Below, one piece after another: positions 1-8,390 of a DNA stretch of 64,000 nt. The DNA lies in the NCBI RefSeq assembly GCF_019968605.1, contig NZ_CP082966.1:2341001-2405000 (forward strand), given 5' to 3'. Within the stretch, counting starts at the first letter, position 1. Each line of letters opens with the position of its first letter. The DNA is from Polaribacter litorisediminis (GTDB taxonomy: Bacteria; Bacteroidota; Bacteroidia; Flavobacteriales; Flavobacteriaceae). A program made the translations under genes and the position numbers. The notes under the pieces are model-generated. The model was given only the letters and a program-made list of their open reading frames with translations. It did not search any database and was not told the DNA's origin.

Positions 1-818
1 TGGCTACCTTAAATTTAATGCCTATTTATAGAATTCGAGATGGCAGAAAACAACTTTCTAACAATCAAGAAATTTTTGAGCAGTGTTTTGATATTCTTAA
101 GAGAGAAGAAACTCTAATTATTTTTCCACAAGGAGGCCATTCTAGAGACAGAAATATAAAGCCTTTAAGTAAAGGATTTACAAGAATTGTTTTTGGAGCT
201 TTAGAGAAAAATCCAACGTTAGAAATTAGCGTGATTCCCGTAGGGATTACTTATCAAAATTCATCATCTTTTCCCTCTAAAGTTTGTATTCATTTCGGTG
301 AACATATTAATTCGAGAGAAATTCTGAGTAAAAATGAGAAACCAAAAGCGATTCATATTTTAAAAAATGAAGTTCGTATTCAACTAGAAAAATTAACGGT
401 TCATATTCCGGATGATGAGAATTATGCGGCTACTCTAAATAAGTTAAATCAAGCTAATGTCGATTTTACAAATATTAATGCGGTAAATAAAATGATTGCT
501 GAAAATAACTTCCCTAAAGCTAAAAAAAAACCAGTGAATATTTTAAAGCCCTTATATTATATTATTTTGCTGAATAGTATTTTTCCTTTAATCATTTGGA
601 AAAAAATATCCAAAAGCATTGGTGAAATTGAATTTGTAGATACCATGAAATTTGCTACTAACGTTATCAGTTTCCCAATATTTTATACCTTGCAAGCTTT
701 AGTTATTCGTTTTTTCTTTGGATGGAATATCGCAGTAATTTATTGGTTTCTTTCTTTTTTATTGGTCTTTTTATATACTAAATTTTCTGTTTTAAATACT
801 GAAGACCAACTGCTGTAA
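1..818 (+). CDS. PlsC-like glycerophospholipid acyltransferase, 5' truncated by window edge
   Basis: The reading frame is open to the left edge, so the true start lies upstream. The visible part resembles the C-terminal two thirds of membrane 1-acyl-glycerol-3-phosphate acyltransferases. An early MPIYRIRDG stretch matches the segment after the HX4D block, and FPQGGHSRDR (about 40 residues in) replaces the usual FPEGTRS block. An IPVGITY stretch follows. The last 90 residues hold two to three hydrophobic segments, consistent with a membrane anchor not found in the shortest PlsC proteins. Expected role is acyl transfer from acyl-ACP or acyl-CoA to a (lyso)phospholipid or a related polar lipid at the inner membrane. 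The catalytic histidine block is outside the window and cannot be checked. The substrate is unknown. Confidence 0.75.
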   Translation, partial: ATLNLMPIYRIRDGRKQLSNNQEIFEQCFDILKREETLIIFPQGGHSRDRNIKPLSKGFTRIVFGALEKNPTLEISVIPVGITYQNSSSFPSKVCIHFGEHINSREILSKNEKPKAIHILKNEVRIQLEKLTVHIPDDENYAATLNKLNQANVDFTNINAVNKMIAENNFPKAKKKPVNILKPLYYIILLNSIFPLIIWKKISKSIGEIEFVDTMKFATNVISFPIFYTLQALVIRFFFGWNIAVIYWFLSFLLVFLYTKFSVLNTEDQLL

Positions 819-845
819 AAATTTAAGTTTCGTATTTCTTTCATT

Positions 846-1064
846 GTTGTCCGATAAAAGATAAAAAGACCGCTTTCGCTGTTAGAATCAAGAACAAAGA
901 CTTGACTTTAACTAACTGAAAAACAATATTATTACGATTTTAAATTTTTCGATACATCATAAATTCTGAAGCGGTTGTAATAGCAAGGTGTACTACTTTA
1001 AAAAATCTTGAAAATCAAAACTATCAATACTTTAAAACAATTTAGCTAATTTTAATCGGACAAC
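846..1064 (+). mobile_element. MITE-like 219-bp repeat, copy 1
   Basis: This is one of four copies of the same 219-bp non-coding sequence in the window. It begins GTTGTCCGAT and ends ATCGGACAAC, a 10-bp terminal inverted repeat. A 9-bp direct repeat TATTTCTTT flanks it (833-841 and 1067-1075), which is what a transposition target duplication would leave. It has no ORF of note. Together with short flanks it fills most of the 400-bp gap between the acyltransferase gene and the next gene (819-1220). The rest of that gap shows only a degenerate stretch near 1117-1143 that recurs elsewhere in the window. Confidence 0.8.
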
Positions 1065-1220
1065 ACTATTTCTTTAAAGAAGCATTTGATAGATCTCTAG
1101 AATTTTGTGACACATGGCGGCATTTCAAACCAGAATTGATATTAAAACAAGCACCCGCAAAAACACAATCAGCTTAAAGACCTAAATTTTAATGCATTTA
1201 CTTTTAAAAAATCATTTTGA

Positions 1221-4139
1221 CTAATCCATAATGGCATCTTGAATAATTTGCTGAATTTTGGTCCGAATATTTTCTTTAATTAAACCTCTATTATTCATGT
1301 GCGGATACACCCTATTCGACAAAAAAACATATACAATTTCACTTTTAGGATCTGCCCAAGCATAGGTTCCTGTAAAACCAGAATGACCAAAACTTGCATC
1401 AGAAACGCAACCACAAGTTGCTTCTATATCTGGGTTTAGCTGCGGCTTGTCAAAACCTAAACCTCTTCGCACATTTTTATCAGCATAATAACGGGTATTG
1501 AATTTATCGATGGTTTCTGCTTTTAAATACCGTCTACCTCCATAAAAACCTTTTTGTAAATACATTTGCATCATTTTTGCAACATCATTTGCATTCGCAA
1601 ATAAACCTGCATGTCCTGCAATACCTCCCAACATGGCAGCTCCCATGTCATGCACATGACCATGTATTAATTGATTTCTAAAATAATCGTCTTTTTCGGA
1701 GGGAACGATCTCTGATTTTTTGAATTTTTGTAACGGCAAGTAGGTCATTCTATCCGCCCCTAACAAACTATAAAATTGCTGATCTACTAATTTATTTAGC
1801 GGCTTTTCATATGTTTTTTCTAATGCTTCTTTAAATAAATAATATCCTAAATCGCTATACTTATACCCTTCATTTTCTCTTTGATCTGCGTCGCGGATAT
1901 ATTTATAAATACTGTCTTTGTAAGACTTTTTAATAAACAGATTTTCAGCGACTTCAACATTGTATTTACTACTTCTTTTTGTTCTATAGAATATCGGTAA
2001 ATTTTTATGCGTAATACTATCTTGTGTTTTTAAATAAAAAGGAATCCATGCTTTTAACTTACCAAAATGCGATAAAACTTCTTTCACAGAAACCCCTCCT
2101 TTATTAGTCTCTGCAAAACTTGGTAATATATCTTGTAAACTTGCCGTTAATGGTATTTTCTGATCTTCTTCTGCCTTCATAATTAAAGGCAAAGAAGCTA
2201 ACATTTTTGTTAAAGAAGCTAAATCATAAATATCAGAATTTTTAACGGGTATCTCTTTTATTTCCGTGTGATAGCCATAACTTTTTTGAAAAACTACTTT
2301 TCCTTTTCTTGCCACTAAAACTTGAAACCCAGGTGCCATTTTTTCTTTCAAAACAGTTGTGGCAATAGAATCTATAAAAGATAATTTTTTTGAAGATAAT
2401 TGCACTTCTTCAGGTATCGTATATTCTAATCTACTTAAGCTATACGATTCTATTCCGTGCCCAACCTTAAAGTTATCACCAATAGAAACTGGTAATTTTC
2501 CGTGCGCTTTAAGCGCTCCAAAAATAATTTCGGCCGAAATTTCTTGTGCTAATTTACTATTCTGATAAGAAACAAGGATACTTTCTATGTTCGTAAAACT
2601 TTTTAGTTGCAATAAACTATACGGACTTGTAAAAACATCTAAAATTACATTTTTTCCTCTAGCAATTTCTTGTAACCAAACGAGCTCTTTACTTTTAAAT
2701 TTATAACTTTTCCAAGGATGCTCATTTGATTTATGAAAACCTATAATCACCTGGTTATAGGGTTTTAATTTCACTAATAAGCCATCTAAATTCTCATCAG
2801 AAATTACATCTACTTTTGTATAATTCTTGAGCATATTTACAAAATGATTTCCAGAATCATCACCTAATTTTACATAGGCTATTTTTTGATACTCTAGATT
2901 TGCTAACGGTATTGTATGCTTTTCATTTTTTACCAGAGTAATCGCATTTTTCACAAGCTCTCGGTGTAATAATTCGTCTTCAATTGTATTTAAATCTTCT
3001 TGTAAATTATCAGTTTCAATAGGTTTGTAATTATGTAAACCCATCCAGTATTTAGCTTTTAAAATCTTTTTAACAGAAAAATTTAGTCTTTCTTCAGTTA
3101 ATGTTTTTAAAATTAGTGCTTGTTTTATCAAACGAATACTTGCTGGCACATCTTGCGGAATTAATAACATATCATTTCCTGCAATAATTGCTGCTAGATC
3201 TACTTCTGCGGATGTTGCATAATCTGTTGCCCCTTTCATATTTAAACCATCCGTAATGATCAATCCATTAAAACCTAACTCATGCTGCAATAAATCTGTA
3301 ACGACACTTTTTGATAACGAAGTTGGTAAATTTGCATTCGATTCTAAACTGGGTATATTTAAATGTGCTGTCATTACACTTCCAATGCCTGCATCAAAAA
3401 TTTTTCTGTAAGGGTATAATTCTATAGAATCTAGTCGTGCTTTATCAAAATTTAAAAGTGGTAAAGTATAATGAGAGTCTGATGCTGTATCTCCATGACC
3501 CGGAAAATGTTTGGCATTTGCCATCACGCTAAACTTTTGCAATCCTTGCGTAAATGAAATTGCTTTTTGAGTTACATTTTCTTTACTTTCTCCAAAAGAA
3601 CGATTCCCGATTATAGGATTTTCTGGATTTACATTCACATCTACTACTGGCGCAAAATTTACATGAATTCCTAAACGCCTGCAATGTTTGCCTAAATGTT
3701 CCCCAAATCGTTTCACTAAAGAATCATTTTGAATAGCTCCTAAAGTCATGTTCCAAGGAAACTTGTAGGTGTTTTTCAAACGCATATCTAAACCCCATTC
3801 ACCATCAAAGCCAATCATTAAAGGCACCTTAGAAAGTGCTTGGTATTTATTGTTAAGAATGGCTTGTTTTTGAGGAGTTCCTTGCATAAAAATTAAATTA
3901 CCTACGTGATATTTTGTAATCATTTCAGTAATAAAGTCTTCGTGTTTTTGATCTAAATTAGAATAAGCTTGCACCATAAACAACTGTCCTATTTTTTCAT
4001 CAATAGACATATTGGTTAAAATACTATCTACCCAAATTTCTTGAGCTTCAAAATCTTTAGTTCTTAAAGGATCTATAGTTTGGGCATTTATTTTAAAAAT
4101 AAAGGCAATAAATACTATTAATAATAGCTCTTTTTTCAT
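1221..4139 (-). CDS. Secreted GH3 beta-N-acetylhexosaminidase fused to a beta-lactamase-type serine hydrolase
   Basis: A 972-residue protein with a Sec signal peptide (MKKELLLIVFIAFIFKINAQ). Residues about 40-370 form a GH3 catalytic domain of NagZ type. The KHFPGHGDT motif at 210-218 supplies the His/Asp pair used as general acid, and IITDGLNMKGA places the nucleophile at D297. A linker resembling the GH3 C-terminal domain follows (about 390-560). Residues about 580-970 form a class C beta-lactamase/esterase-like domain with SLTK at 642-645 (SxxK), a YSD triad and HSG in place of KTG. Such fusions are known in Bacteroidota and are thought to act on periplasmic peptidoglycan fragments, cutting both sugar and peptide or ester parts. 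That role is inferred here. It is a single gene with no operon partner. Confidence 0.88.
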   Translation of the reverse strand: MKKELLLIVFIAFIFKINAQTIDPLRTKDFEAQEIWVDSILTNMSIDEKIGQLFMVQAYSNLDQKHEDFITEMITKYHVGNLIFMQGTPQKQAILNNKYQALSKVPLMIGFDGEWGLDMRLKNTYKFPWNMTLGAIQNDSLVKRFGEHLGKHCRRLGIHVNFAPVVDVNVNPENPIIGNRSFGESKENVTQKAISFTQGLQKFSVMANAKHFPGHGDTASDSHYTLPLLNFDKARLDSIELYPYRKIFDAGIGSVMTAHLNIPSLESNANLPTSLSKSVVTDLLQHELGFNGLIITDGLNMKGATDYATSAEVDLAAIIAGNDMLLIPQDVPASIRLIKQALILKTLTEERLNFSVKKILKAKYWMGLHNYKPIETDNLQEDLNTIEDELLHRELVKNAITLVKNEKHTIPLANLEYQKIAYVKLGDDSGNHFVNMLKNYTKVDVISDENLDGLLVKLKPYNQVIIGFHKSNEHPWKSYKFKSKELVWLQEIARGKNVILDVFTSPYSLLQLKSFTNIESILVSYQNSKLAQEISAEIIFGALKAHGKLPVSIGDNFKVGHGIESYSLSRLEYTIPEEVQLSSKKLSFIDSIATTVLKEKMAPGFQVLVARKGKVVFQKSYGYHTEIKEIPVKNSDIYDLASLTKMLASLPLIMKAEEDQKIPLTASLQDILPSFAETNKGGVSVKEVLSHFGKLKAWIPFYLKTQDSITHKNLPIFYRTKRSSKYNVEVAENLFIKKSYKDSIYKYIRDADQRENEGYKYSDLGYYLFKEALEKTYEKPLNKLVDQQFYSLLGADRMTYLPLQKFKKSEIVPSEKDDYFRNQLIHGHVHDMGAAMLGGIAGHAGLFANANDVAKMMQMYLQKGFYGGRRYLKAETIDKFNTRYYADKNVRRGLGFDKPQLNPDIEATCGCVSDASFGHSGFTGTYAWADPKSEIVYVFLSNRVYPHMNNRGLIKENIRTKIQQIIQDAIMD

Positions 4140-4364
4140 TTTATATTCTAAATATTTTTTGGGCGTTTTAACAGGCTTTCCATTATATCTTTTTAATTTT
4201 TGCCATTCCGAAGTCTATTTTTTATAAACTTTGGCAATCTCCTTATCGAAACAGATTGCTTCGTTCCTCGCAAAGACGCTTTTCTATTTGCAAATTAAAA
4301 AGGATGCCATTTCAATCCTTAACGCAGGCTTACTTATTAGGATACTTTCTTTTTAAATCAATTC
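4140..4364. other. Intergenic region with a decayed REP-like sequence
   Basis: No gene is seen. The stretch at about 4231-4276 (GGCAATCTCC ... GATTGCTTCG ... CTCGCAAAGACG) resembles the palindromic repeat at 10131-10201 but is degraded. It lies between the convergent-end/promoter sides of two minus-strand genes. Confidence 0.4.
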
Positions 4365-4850
4365 TTATACCAAAAAGCGTTTGTGCCAACTTTCTTTTGC
4401 GGGTACTTCCCAATTATTTTCAAATTCTTGTTTGGTGTTTACCATATTGTTAAAAACAATTGTTTCTTCAGTAATTTTTTTCTCTTTTGCAAAATGCTGA
4501 AAATCTGATAATTTTAAAACATTAATGTTGTTATTATCTTTAAAAGTAATGTTCATTTTGTTCATTAAATCTAGTTGCAAATCTTTCTCTAATTCTTGTA
4601 CAAAACGCACAGAACTATCAATAGAGCAACCGGATACATTGTTAAAACTTTCATCAACAGCTAAAACCAAAAACTGATTGTATTTAATGGTAAATGATCC
4701 TTTTAAATCATCTCCATGACGTGTCCAAGAATTGATAAAGTCAATCGCTTTTTCTGAAATAAATTCGACTTCTTGTGGTGTAAATTCTCTATCTGATTGA
4801 TAAATCCAAACTCGTGAATTATCTGGTAAATTTTTATATTGGGTAAACAT
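4365..4850 (-). CDS. Conserved Bacteroidota protein, sometimes labelled ABC transporter ATPase
   Basis: A 161-residue soluble protein beginning MFTQYKNLPDNSRVWIYQSD. It looks like a small family common in Flavobacteriia and often auto-annotated as an ABC transporter ATPase. No Walker A, Walker B or ABC signature is present, so that label is not supported. Visible features are an N-terminal NSRVWIYQ motif, a central GSFTIKYNQF strand-like segment, and a charged C terminus ending WHKRFLV. No signal peptide or membrane segment is seen. It is transcribed alone. The function is unknown. Confidence 0.7.
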   Translation of the reverse strand: MFTQYKNLPDNSRVWIYQSDREFTPQEVEFISEKAIDFINSWTRHGDDLKGSFTIKYNQFLVLAVDESFNNVSGCSIDSSVRFVQELEKDLQLDLMNKMNITFKDNNNINVLKLSDFQHFAKEKKITEETIVFNNMVNTKQEFENNWEVPAKESWHKRFLV

Positions 4851-5143
4851 ATTTGTTGAATGTTTATTTGTTTAAATGTGTAACTATTTAATTTGATAAA
4901 GTTAAAGAAATTGCAGGAACTAAACTTGAATTATCTTTATGTTTTGCTAATTATAAATTTCGCCAAGTTCCATTTATTTCTTCAATTTGTTAGTCCAATT
5001 TGTTAGTTCAATTCAAGCTATGAAAAAATACAATTGTTGAAATAAATAGCACAAAAAAGATAATTTTTCATGAATTTTAGATTTAAAAAACTTCTCGATA
5101 CAAAATTCTTGAAAAAAAATTTCACTCGAAGTGACAACACTTT

Positions 5144-5971
5144 TTACCTCAAATTAAACTTCTGTTGCAAAGCTTGTAATTTTTCTTCATCTGTCATCGT
5201 TTCTTTTGGCGCAGACATTCTTACTTTAATATGCTTTAAGACCTTTTTAGTATACAACGGAAAATCTGCATTCTGTATCCAGTTATGATACCCAGGATTT
5301 TCTTTAAACACTTCTTCTACAGTTCTACCTCTATATTTTCCGAAAGAAAAAACTTCTTGTTTTTTATCATTCATCAATATAAAACCTGCAAAATCTGCCC
5401 TTTCACCATGTGTTGAGTATTCGCTTAAAGCATCAACAGTATTGCCAATATCATTGTATTTATCCACTTGTGCTAACAAAATTTCGTAGGTTGCGTTGGT
5501 GTCAGCTTCTGCTCCATGAGCGCCTTCTAATTCTTGTCCGCAATAAAATTGATATCCAGCTCCCAAAGTTCTTTGTTCCTTTTTATGAAAAATAACCTGT
5601 ACATCAATTGCTTTTCTATCCTTCATGTCAAAATCGATTCCTACACGCATTAATTCTTCTGCTAGCAGCGGAATATCAAACCTATTAGAATTAAAACCGG
5701 CCAAATCACACCCTGCAATCATTTCATTTACTTGCAATGCTAATTCTTTAAAAGTTGGTTCTGTAGCTACTTTTTCATTGGTGATTCCGTGAACGGCAGT
5801 CGATTCCTCCGGAATCTCAACCTCAGGATTTACCAACCAAGTTTTGCTTTCTTTGTTGCCATTCGGAAATACTTTTAAAATTGATATTTCTACAATTCTA
5901 TCTTTTGCAATGTTAACTCCTGTTGTTTCTAAATCGAAAAATACGATTGGTTTAATTAGTTTTAAATTCAA
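5144..5971 (-). CDS. DnaQ-like 3'-5' exonuclease (DEDDh) with C-terminal extension
   Basis: A 275-residue cytosolic protein. The N-terminal 170 residues carry the DEDDh exonuclease motifs: FFDLETTG (first Asp and Glu), FNSNRFDIPLL (second Asp) and GAHGAEADT (His and last Asp). The C-terminal part (FSFGKYRGRTVEEV ... YHNWIQNADFP) is a short domain seen in Bacteroidota homologues and resembles the small DUF3820-like module. Expected activity is removal of nucleotides from 3' ends in proofreading or repair. It is not the replicative epsilon subunit for certain, since that is usually shorter. It is a monocistronic minus-strand gene. Confidence 0.85.
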   Translation of the reverse strand: MNLKLIKPIVFFDLETTGVNIAKDRIVEISILKVFPNGNKESKTWLVNPEVEIPEESTAVHGITNEKVATEPTFKELALQVNEMIAGCDLAGFNSNRFDIPLLAEELMRVGIDFDMKDRKAIDVQVIFHKKEQRTLGAGYQFYCGQELEGAHGAEADTNATYEILLAQVDKYNDIGNTVDALSEYSTHGERADFAGFILMNDKKQEVFSFGKYRGRTVEEVFKENPGYHNWIQNADFPLYTKKVLKHIKVRMSAPKETMTDEEKLQALQQKFNLR

Positions 5972-6102
5972 AATTTAATAGTTTAGGTTATCGTTCAGTT
6001 TTGAATATTGAATTCAACTTTTTGAACATTTATTTCGTTTTATATGAACCCCTCAACTGCGCTATAGGAGACAAATTAATTGAATTCTAACACACTAGAG
6101 AG

Positions 6103-6411
6103 CTATTCGTTATATAATTGTACTTTAAATTCTTCTGCCTGAGCATGCACCTCTGCTGGTAAACTTGGCTCTTTAAAGTTATTCTTTTTTAATTTCAATG
6201 AATCAAAAAATAATTCAATTTATTTACACGGACTTATACATATAAATTGATATTAGCACTCCGCATTTACCTTCTGCATTCATCGTTTCCTTCAAATCAC
6301 TGAACTTTCTTCTTAGTTCTTTAGCTGCTTTTTTACATCATTTAAGACTTCTTTTGGCGCTAAATAATCAAGTTTAATTGCATGCGTTGCTTTGTATTTC
6401 TGTAAATTCAT
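6103..6411 (-). pseudogene. Frameshifted remnant of an unidentified gene
   Basis: Reading the minus strand from ATG at 6409-6411 gives MNLQKYKATHAIKLDYLAPK and then stops after about 32 codons. Coding-like text resumes in other frames (AKELRRKFSDLKETMNAEG, then EPSLPAEVHAQAEEFKVQLY) to a stop at 6103-6105. Coherent amphipathic protein text across frame changes indicates a decayed gene. I do not recognise the family. The surrounding 5972-6814 gap otherwise holds MITE copy 2 and nothing else that I can support. Confidence 0.5.
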
Positions 6412-6544
6412 GATCAATTATCTCAAGGTTTAAAGATAGAAAAAATAGTGCCCTTACAACGAGTTTTATAGGATGATTTATCCATTGAAATGGTAATAAA
6501 ATCATAAAATATTATTACCGAATCTTTCTCTATTTTAATTTAGT

Positions 6545-6763
6545 CTTGTCCGATTAAAATTAGCTAAAGTGTTTTAAAGTATTGATAGTCTTGATTTTCA
6601 AGAGTTTTTAAAGTAGTACACTTTGCTATTAAAACCGCTTTAGAATTTATGATGTATCGAAAAATTTAAAATCGTAATAATATTGTTTTTCAGTTAGTTA
6701 CATTCAAGTCTTTGTTCTTGATTCTAACAGCGAAAGCGGTCTTTTTATCTTTTATCGAACAAT
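6545..6763 (-). mobile_element. MITE-like 219-bp repeat, copy 2
   Basis: Same element as copy 1 in opposite orientation, with slightly degraded ends (CTTGTCCGAT ... ATCGAACAAT). A 9-bp direct repeat ATTTTAATT flanks it (6532-6540 and 6768-6776). It sits directly upstream of the small basic-protein gene at 6815 and could supply or disrupt that gene's promoter. Confidence 0.78.
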
Positions 6764-6814
6764 AATGATTTTAATTCTAAAATTTCTTACTTTCGTTCAC
6801 AAACTATTAGAGAA

Positions 6815-6970
6815 GTGCCCAAAAAAGGAAAAGCTAAAAATACTGTAAATAAGGCGAAGCATACCAGGTTAATGCGTCAAAAAATTAACAAAGTAAAATC
6901 AGAAAAAGAATTGACAAAAGAGCGTTTAAAGGCAATAATAAAAAAAGCTAATGAGCTTAAACAGTTGTAA
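6815..6970 (+). CDS. Small basic protein, 51 residues, GTG start
   Basis: The frame GTG at 6815 to TAA at 6968-6970 encodes a Lys/Arg-rich peptide starting VPKKGKAKNTVNKAKHTR and ending ANELKQL, predicted helical. It has no cysteines or membrane segment. The stop lies 3 bases before the ATG of the GDSL hydrolase at 6974, so the two are probably co-transcribed. The frame stays open upstream of 6815 into the MITE, so the start is a guess. The composition suggests nucleic-acid or ribosome association, but no family is recognised. Confidence 0.55.
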   Translation: MPKKGKAKNTVNKAKHTRLMRQKINKVKSEKELTKERLKAIIKKANELKQL

Positions 6971-6973
6971 ATA

Positions 6974-7747
6974 ATGAGTTTAAAATATTATATTGGGGTC
7001 ATTATTTCTTTTCCTCTTTTACCCATCATGTACTTTCAGGGAAAAAATATTCGTAAAAATGTACCAAAACTTCCTGAAGCTAGAAATCCTAAAGGATACA
7101 TAAAAACAGCCGCTGAAAAAACGCTAAAAATTATAGCAATTGGCGAAAGTACGATTGCTGGAGTTGGAGTAGATTTTCATGAAAACGGATTTATTGGATC
7201 TCTAGCGAAAGAGCTATCAGAAAAAACAAATAATTCAGTTTTATGGCACGTATATGCAAAAAGCGGGTATAGTGCTAGAATGGTTCGTAAAAAAATGATT
7301 CCAAAAATTGAAGATTCTAATGCCGATATTATCGTAATCGGATTAGGTGGAAATGATGCGTTTAAACTAAATTCTCCTGAGATTTGGATGTATAATATCA
7401 ATCTAATCATTAAAGATTTGAAAAGAAAATTTCCTAAAACTCCTATTTATTTCACAAATATGCCTCCAATAAAAGAATTTCCTGCTTTTACAGGGATTAT
7501 AAAATTCGTAATCGGGAACTTGGTTGAAATTTTAGGTAAAAGATTATCTAAAAAAGTAAGTACTAAAAAGAATGTACACTTTAATAACGAAATCATAAAA
7601 TTTAAAACATGGCAAGAAAGATATCAAATAGAAGGCGATATAAATACTTTTTTTAGTGATGGTGTGCATCCTTCTAAATTAACGTATCAAATTTGGGGAA
7701 AGGATATGGCTACTTTTATTTTAAAAACACAAAAAATAAAACCATGA
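6974..7747 (+). CDS. SGNH/GDSL-family hydrolase
   Basis: A 257-residue protein. Blocks of the SGNH fold are clear: AIGEST (catalytic Ser, replacing GDS), GLGGNDAF (oxyanion Asn) and SDGVHPS (catalytic Asp and His) near the C terminus. The N-terminal 20 residues are hydrophobic (YYIGVIISFPLLPIMYFQG) and look like a membrane anchor or uncleaved signal. Expected activity is hydrolysis of an ester (lipid, acyl-carbohydrate or similar); the substrate cannot be told. It follows the small basic gene by 3 bases and overlaps the cupin gene by 4 bases (ATGA), which suggests one operon with coupled translation. Confidence 0.85.
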   Translation: MSLKYYIGVIISFPLLPIMYFQGKNIRKNVPKLPEARNPKGYIKTAAEKTLKIIAIGESTIAGVGVDFHENGFIGSLAKELSEKTNNSVLWHVYAKSGYSARMVRKKMIPKIEDSNADIIVIGLGGNDAFKLNSPEIWMYNINLIIKDLKRKFPKTPIYFTNMPPIKEFPAFTGIIKFVIGNLVEILGKRLSKKVSTKKNVHFNNEIIKFKTWQERYQIEGDINTFFSDGVHPSKLTYQIWGKDMATFILKTQKIKP

Positions 7748-8256
7748 ATAAAACAATGAATGGAAATCAAATAATTACTCTTTTCGACTTAACAAAACAT
7801 CCTGAAGGCGGATATTACAAAGAGACTTACCGTAGTAAAGGTGAAATTTTATCAGAAAATTTAGGGAATAATTTTGAAGGCAATAGAAACTACTGCACCA
7901 GTATCTACTTTTTATTAACTTCAGATACGTTTTCTGCTTTTCATAAAATAAGTCAAGATGAAATTTGGCATTTTTACACAGGAACCGCATTAAAATTGCA
8001 CCTCATTTCTCCGGATGGTAATTACAGCTTTGTACTGATTGGAAATAATTTTTTAAATGATGAAATTCCGCAATTTACAGTACCTGCACATTATTATTTT
8101 GCGGCAGAAGTAGTAGAAAAAGATTCCTTTTCTTTTGTAGGTTGTACAGTTTCTCCTGGTTTTGATTTTAGAGATTTTGTACTTCCTAGCTGTGAAGAAC
8201 TATCTAAAGAATTCCCAGAACACACTAAAATCATTGCCCAATTAACACATCATTAA
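7744..8256 (+). CDS. Cupin-fold protein, DUF985 family
   Basis: The ATG at 7744 overlaps the preceding stop as ATGA and is preferred over a non-ATG start further upstream. The protein has about 170 residues. The family pattern is present: HPEGGYYKETYRS at the N terminus, TSIYFLL, SAFHKISQDEIWHFYTG (likely metal or ligand His/Glu residues), and a closing GCTVSPGFDFRDF. DUF985 cupins are double-stranded beta-helix proteins; some bind sugars or nucleotides. The specific function is unknown. Cytosolic. Confidence 0.85.
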   Translation: MNKTMNGNQIITLFDLTKHPEGGYYKETYRSKGEILSENLGNNFEGNRNYCTSIYFLLTSDTFSAFHKISQDEIWHFYTGTALKLHLISPDGNYSFVLIGNNFLNDEIPQFTVPAHYYFAAEVVEKDSFSFVGCTVSPGFDFRDFVLPSCEELSKEFPEHTKIIAQLTHH

Positions 8257-8377
8257 AAGTAATGAGTACATTCATTTCAATGTATAAATACATTGTGTAA
8301 TGCTGGTTAGAATGATTCCGTTTTTCAAAGGAATTGTTTCCACAACTAATCTTGAATATTATAATTTTTATTCTTTA

Positions 8378-8385
8378 TATCTTTG
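8378..8385 (+). promoter_or_regulatory. Bacteroidota-type -7 box, TATCTTTG
   Basis: TATCTTTG fits the TANNTTTG consensus, with TTG at 8352-8354 upstream (23-base spacing). It lies just before ATG 8391 and supports that start. A transcript from it would have little or no leader. Confidence 0.45.
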
Positions 8386-8390
8386 TTGAA

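Noticed and set aside
4256..4453. Plus-strand 65-codon frame in the 4.2-4.4 kb gap
   Set aside because: Its second half is antisense to the conserved gene at 4365 and its first half is degraded repeat DNA.
4365..4850. ABC transporter ATPase label for the 161-residue protein
   Set aside because: No Walker A, Walker B or signature motif is visible; the name appears to be a propagated misannotation.
8334..8390. N-terminal extension of the flavin oxidoreductase
   Set aside because: It would place a hydrophobic leader before the FAD fold; the -7 box at 8378 lies inside it and supports ATG 8391.
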